Below, one piece after another: positions 5,015 to 5,153 of a DNA stretch of 5,153 nucleotides. Position 1 is the first letter of the stretch. Each line of letters opens with the position of its first letter. The position numbers were made by a program, and so were the translations under genes. The notes under the pieces were generated by a model that was not told the origin of the DNA, did not search any database, and worked only from the letters and a program-made list of their open reading frames with translations. Source of the DNA: Ruminococcus sp. (GTDB lineage Bacteria > Bacillota > Clostridia > Oscillospirales > Acutalibacteraceae); NCBI GenBank assembly GCA_017380355.1, contig JAFOED010000136.1, positions 1 to 5,153 on the forward strand, in the 5' to 3' direction.

Positions 5015-5153
5015 AAGCCTCCCTTGTGTAAAGGGAGGGGGACCACGATTAGTGGTGGAGGGATTGTTTCACAGGATGATTCAATACGAATGTTACGTTA
5101 ACAACCCCTCAGTCAGCTACGCTGACAGCTCCCCTTGCACAGGGGAGCCTTTC
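5015..5153. repeat. MITE-like or REP-like long inverted repeat, possibly cut by the window end
   Basis: Two arms of about 50 bp, 5015-5067 and 5101-5153, are imperfect reverse complements: AAGCCTCCCTTGTG at the left against AAAGGCTCCCCTGTG read from the right, and inner ends GAGGGATTGT (5058-5067) against ACAACCCCTC (5101-5110). About 33 bp of unrelated sequence lies between them. Each arm folds on itself: CCTCCCTT/AAGGGAGG (5018-5038) and ACCAC/GTGGT (5042-5056) on the left, GTCAGC/GCTGAC (5112-5126) and GCTCCCCT/AGGGGAGC (5128-5148) on the right. There is no open frame, so any mobility would need a transposase in trans. From memory, similar nested-hairpin elements are dispersed in gut Clostridia genomes. 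Target-site duplication cannot be judged because the right end reaches the window edge. Confidence 0.75.

Noticed and set aside
5015..5153. CRISPR array or tRNA-like cluster
   Set aside because: There are two inverted arms rather than regularly spaced direct repeats with unique spacers, and no cloverleaf with an anticodon arm or CCA-type end is visible.

Overview
The window looks like chromosomal DNA from a strictly anaerobic, fibre-degrading Firmicute of the Ruminococcus/Oscillospiraceae type. Three things point there. The oxygen-sensitive class III ribonucleotide reductase occurs with its activase in the Clostridia-style arrangement. A secreted protein carries a C-terminal type I dockerin, the plug module of cellulosomes. 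The right end holds a nested-hairpin repeat of a kind I associate with gut Clostridia. This taxonomic placement is inference from gene content, not from a database match.

Layout. Bases 1-188 are the tail of something entering from the left; no protein can be assigned, but there is a strong nested hairpin at 122-161. A rho-independent terminator at 189-224 closes that unit. Bases 225-539 hold no gene but are dense in regulatory structure: a hairpin, a distal NrdR-like box, a pair of TTGTACAA palindromes, a good sigma-A-type promoter (425-453), and a pair of NrdR-type boxes with centres 31 bp apart, one over the -10 element and the other just past the predicted transcription start. nrdD (540-2891) and nrdG (2891-3396) follow as an operon, with start and stop codons overlapping at TAATG, and end at a strong terminator (3423-3455). 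nrdG as given is broken by a one-base frameshift near 3130. A separate promoter (3492-3520) drives a secreted serine hydrolase with a C-terminal dockerin (3562-4872), which has its own terminator (4885-4914). The rest is noncoding and ends in an imperfect long inverted repeat (5015-5153) that resembles a MITE or a REP-type palindromic element and may continue past the window.

How the parts work together. NrdG is the radical-SAM activase that installs the glycyl radical on NrdD, and NrdD then reduces ribonucleoside triphosphates to supply dNTPs without oxygen. The NrdR-type boxes indicate repression of the operon by NrdR, which senses ATP/dATP, so dNTP supply is regulated at transcription by the boxes and at the enzyme by the ATP cone of NrdD. 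The hydrolase is an unrelated, independently transcribed gene for an extracellular protein probably docked on a cellulosome scaffoldin.

No tRNA, rRNA, CRISPR array or complete insertion sequence was seen. The most interesting points are the multi-box NrdR control region with a second, unidentified palindromic operator, the frameshift in nrdG, the dockerin-tagged beta-lactamase-fold enzyme, and the terminal repeat.
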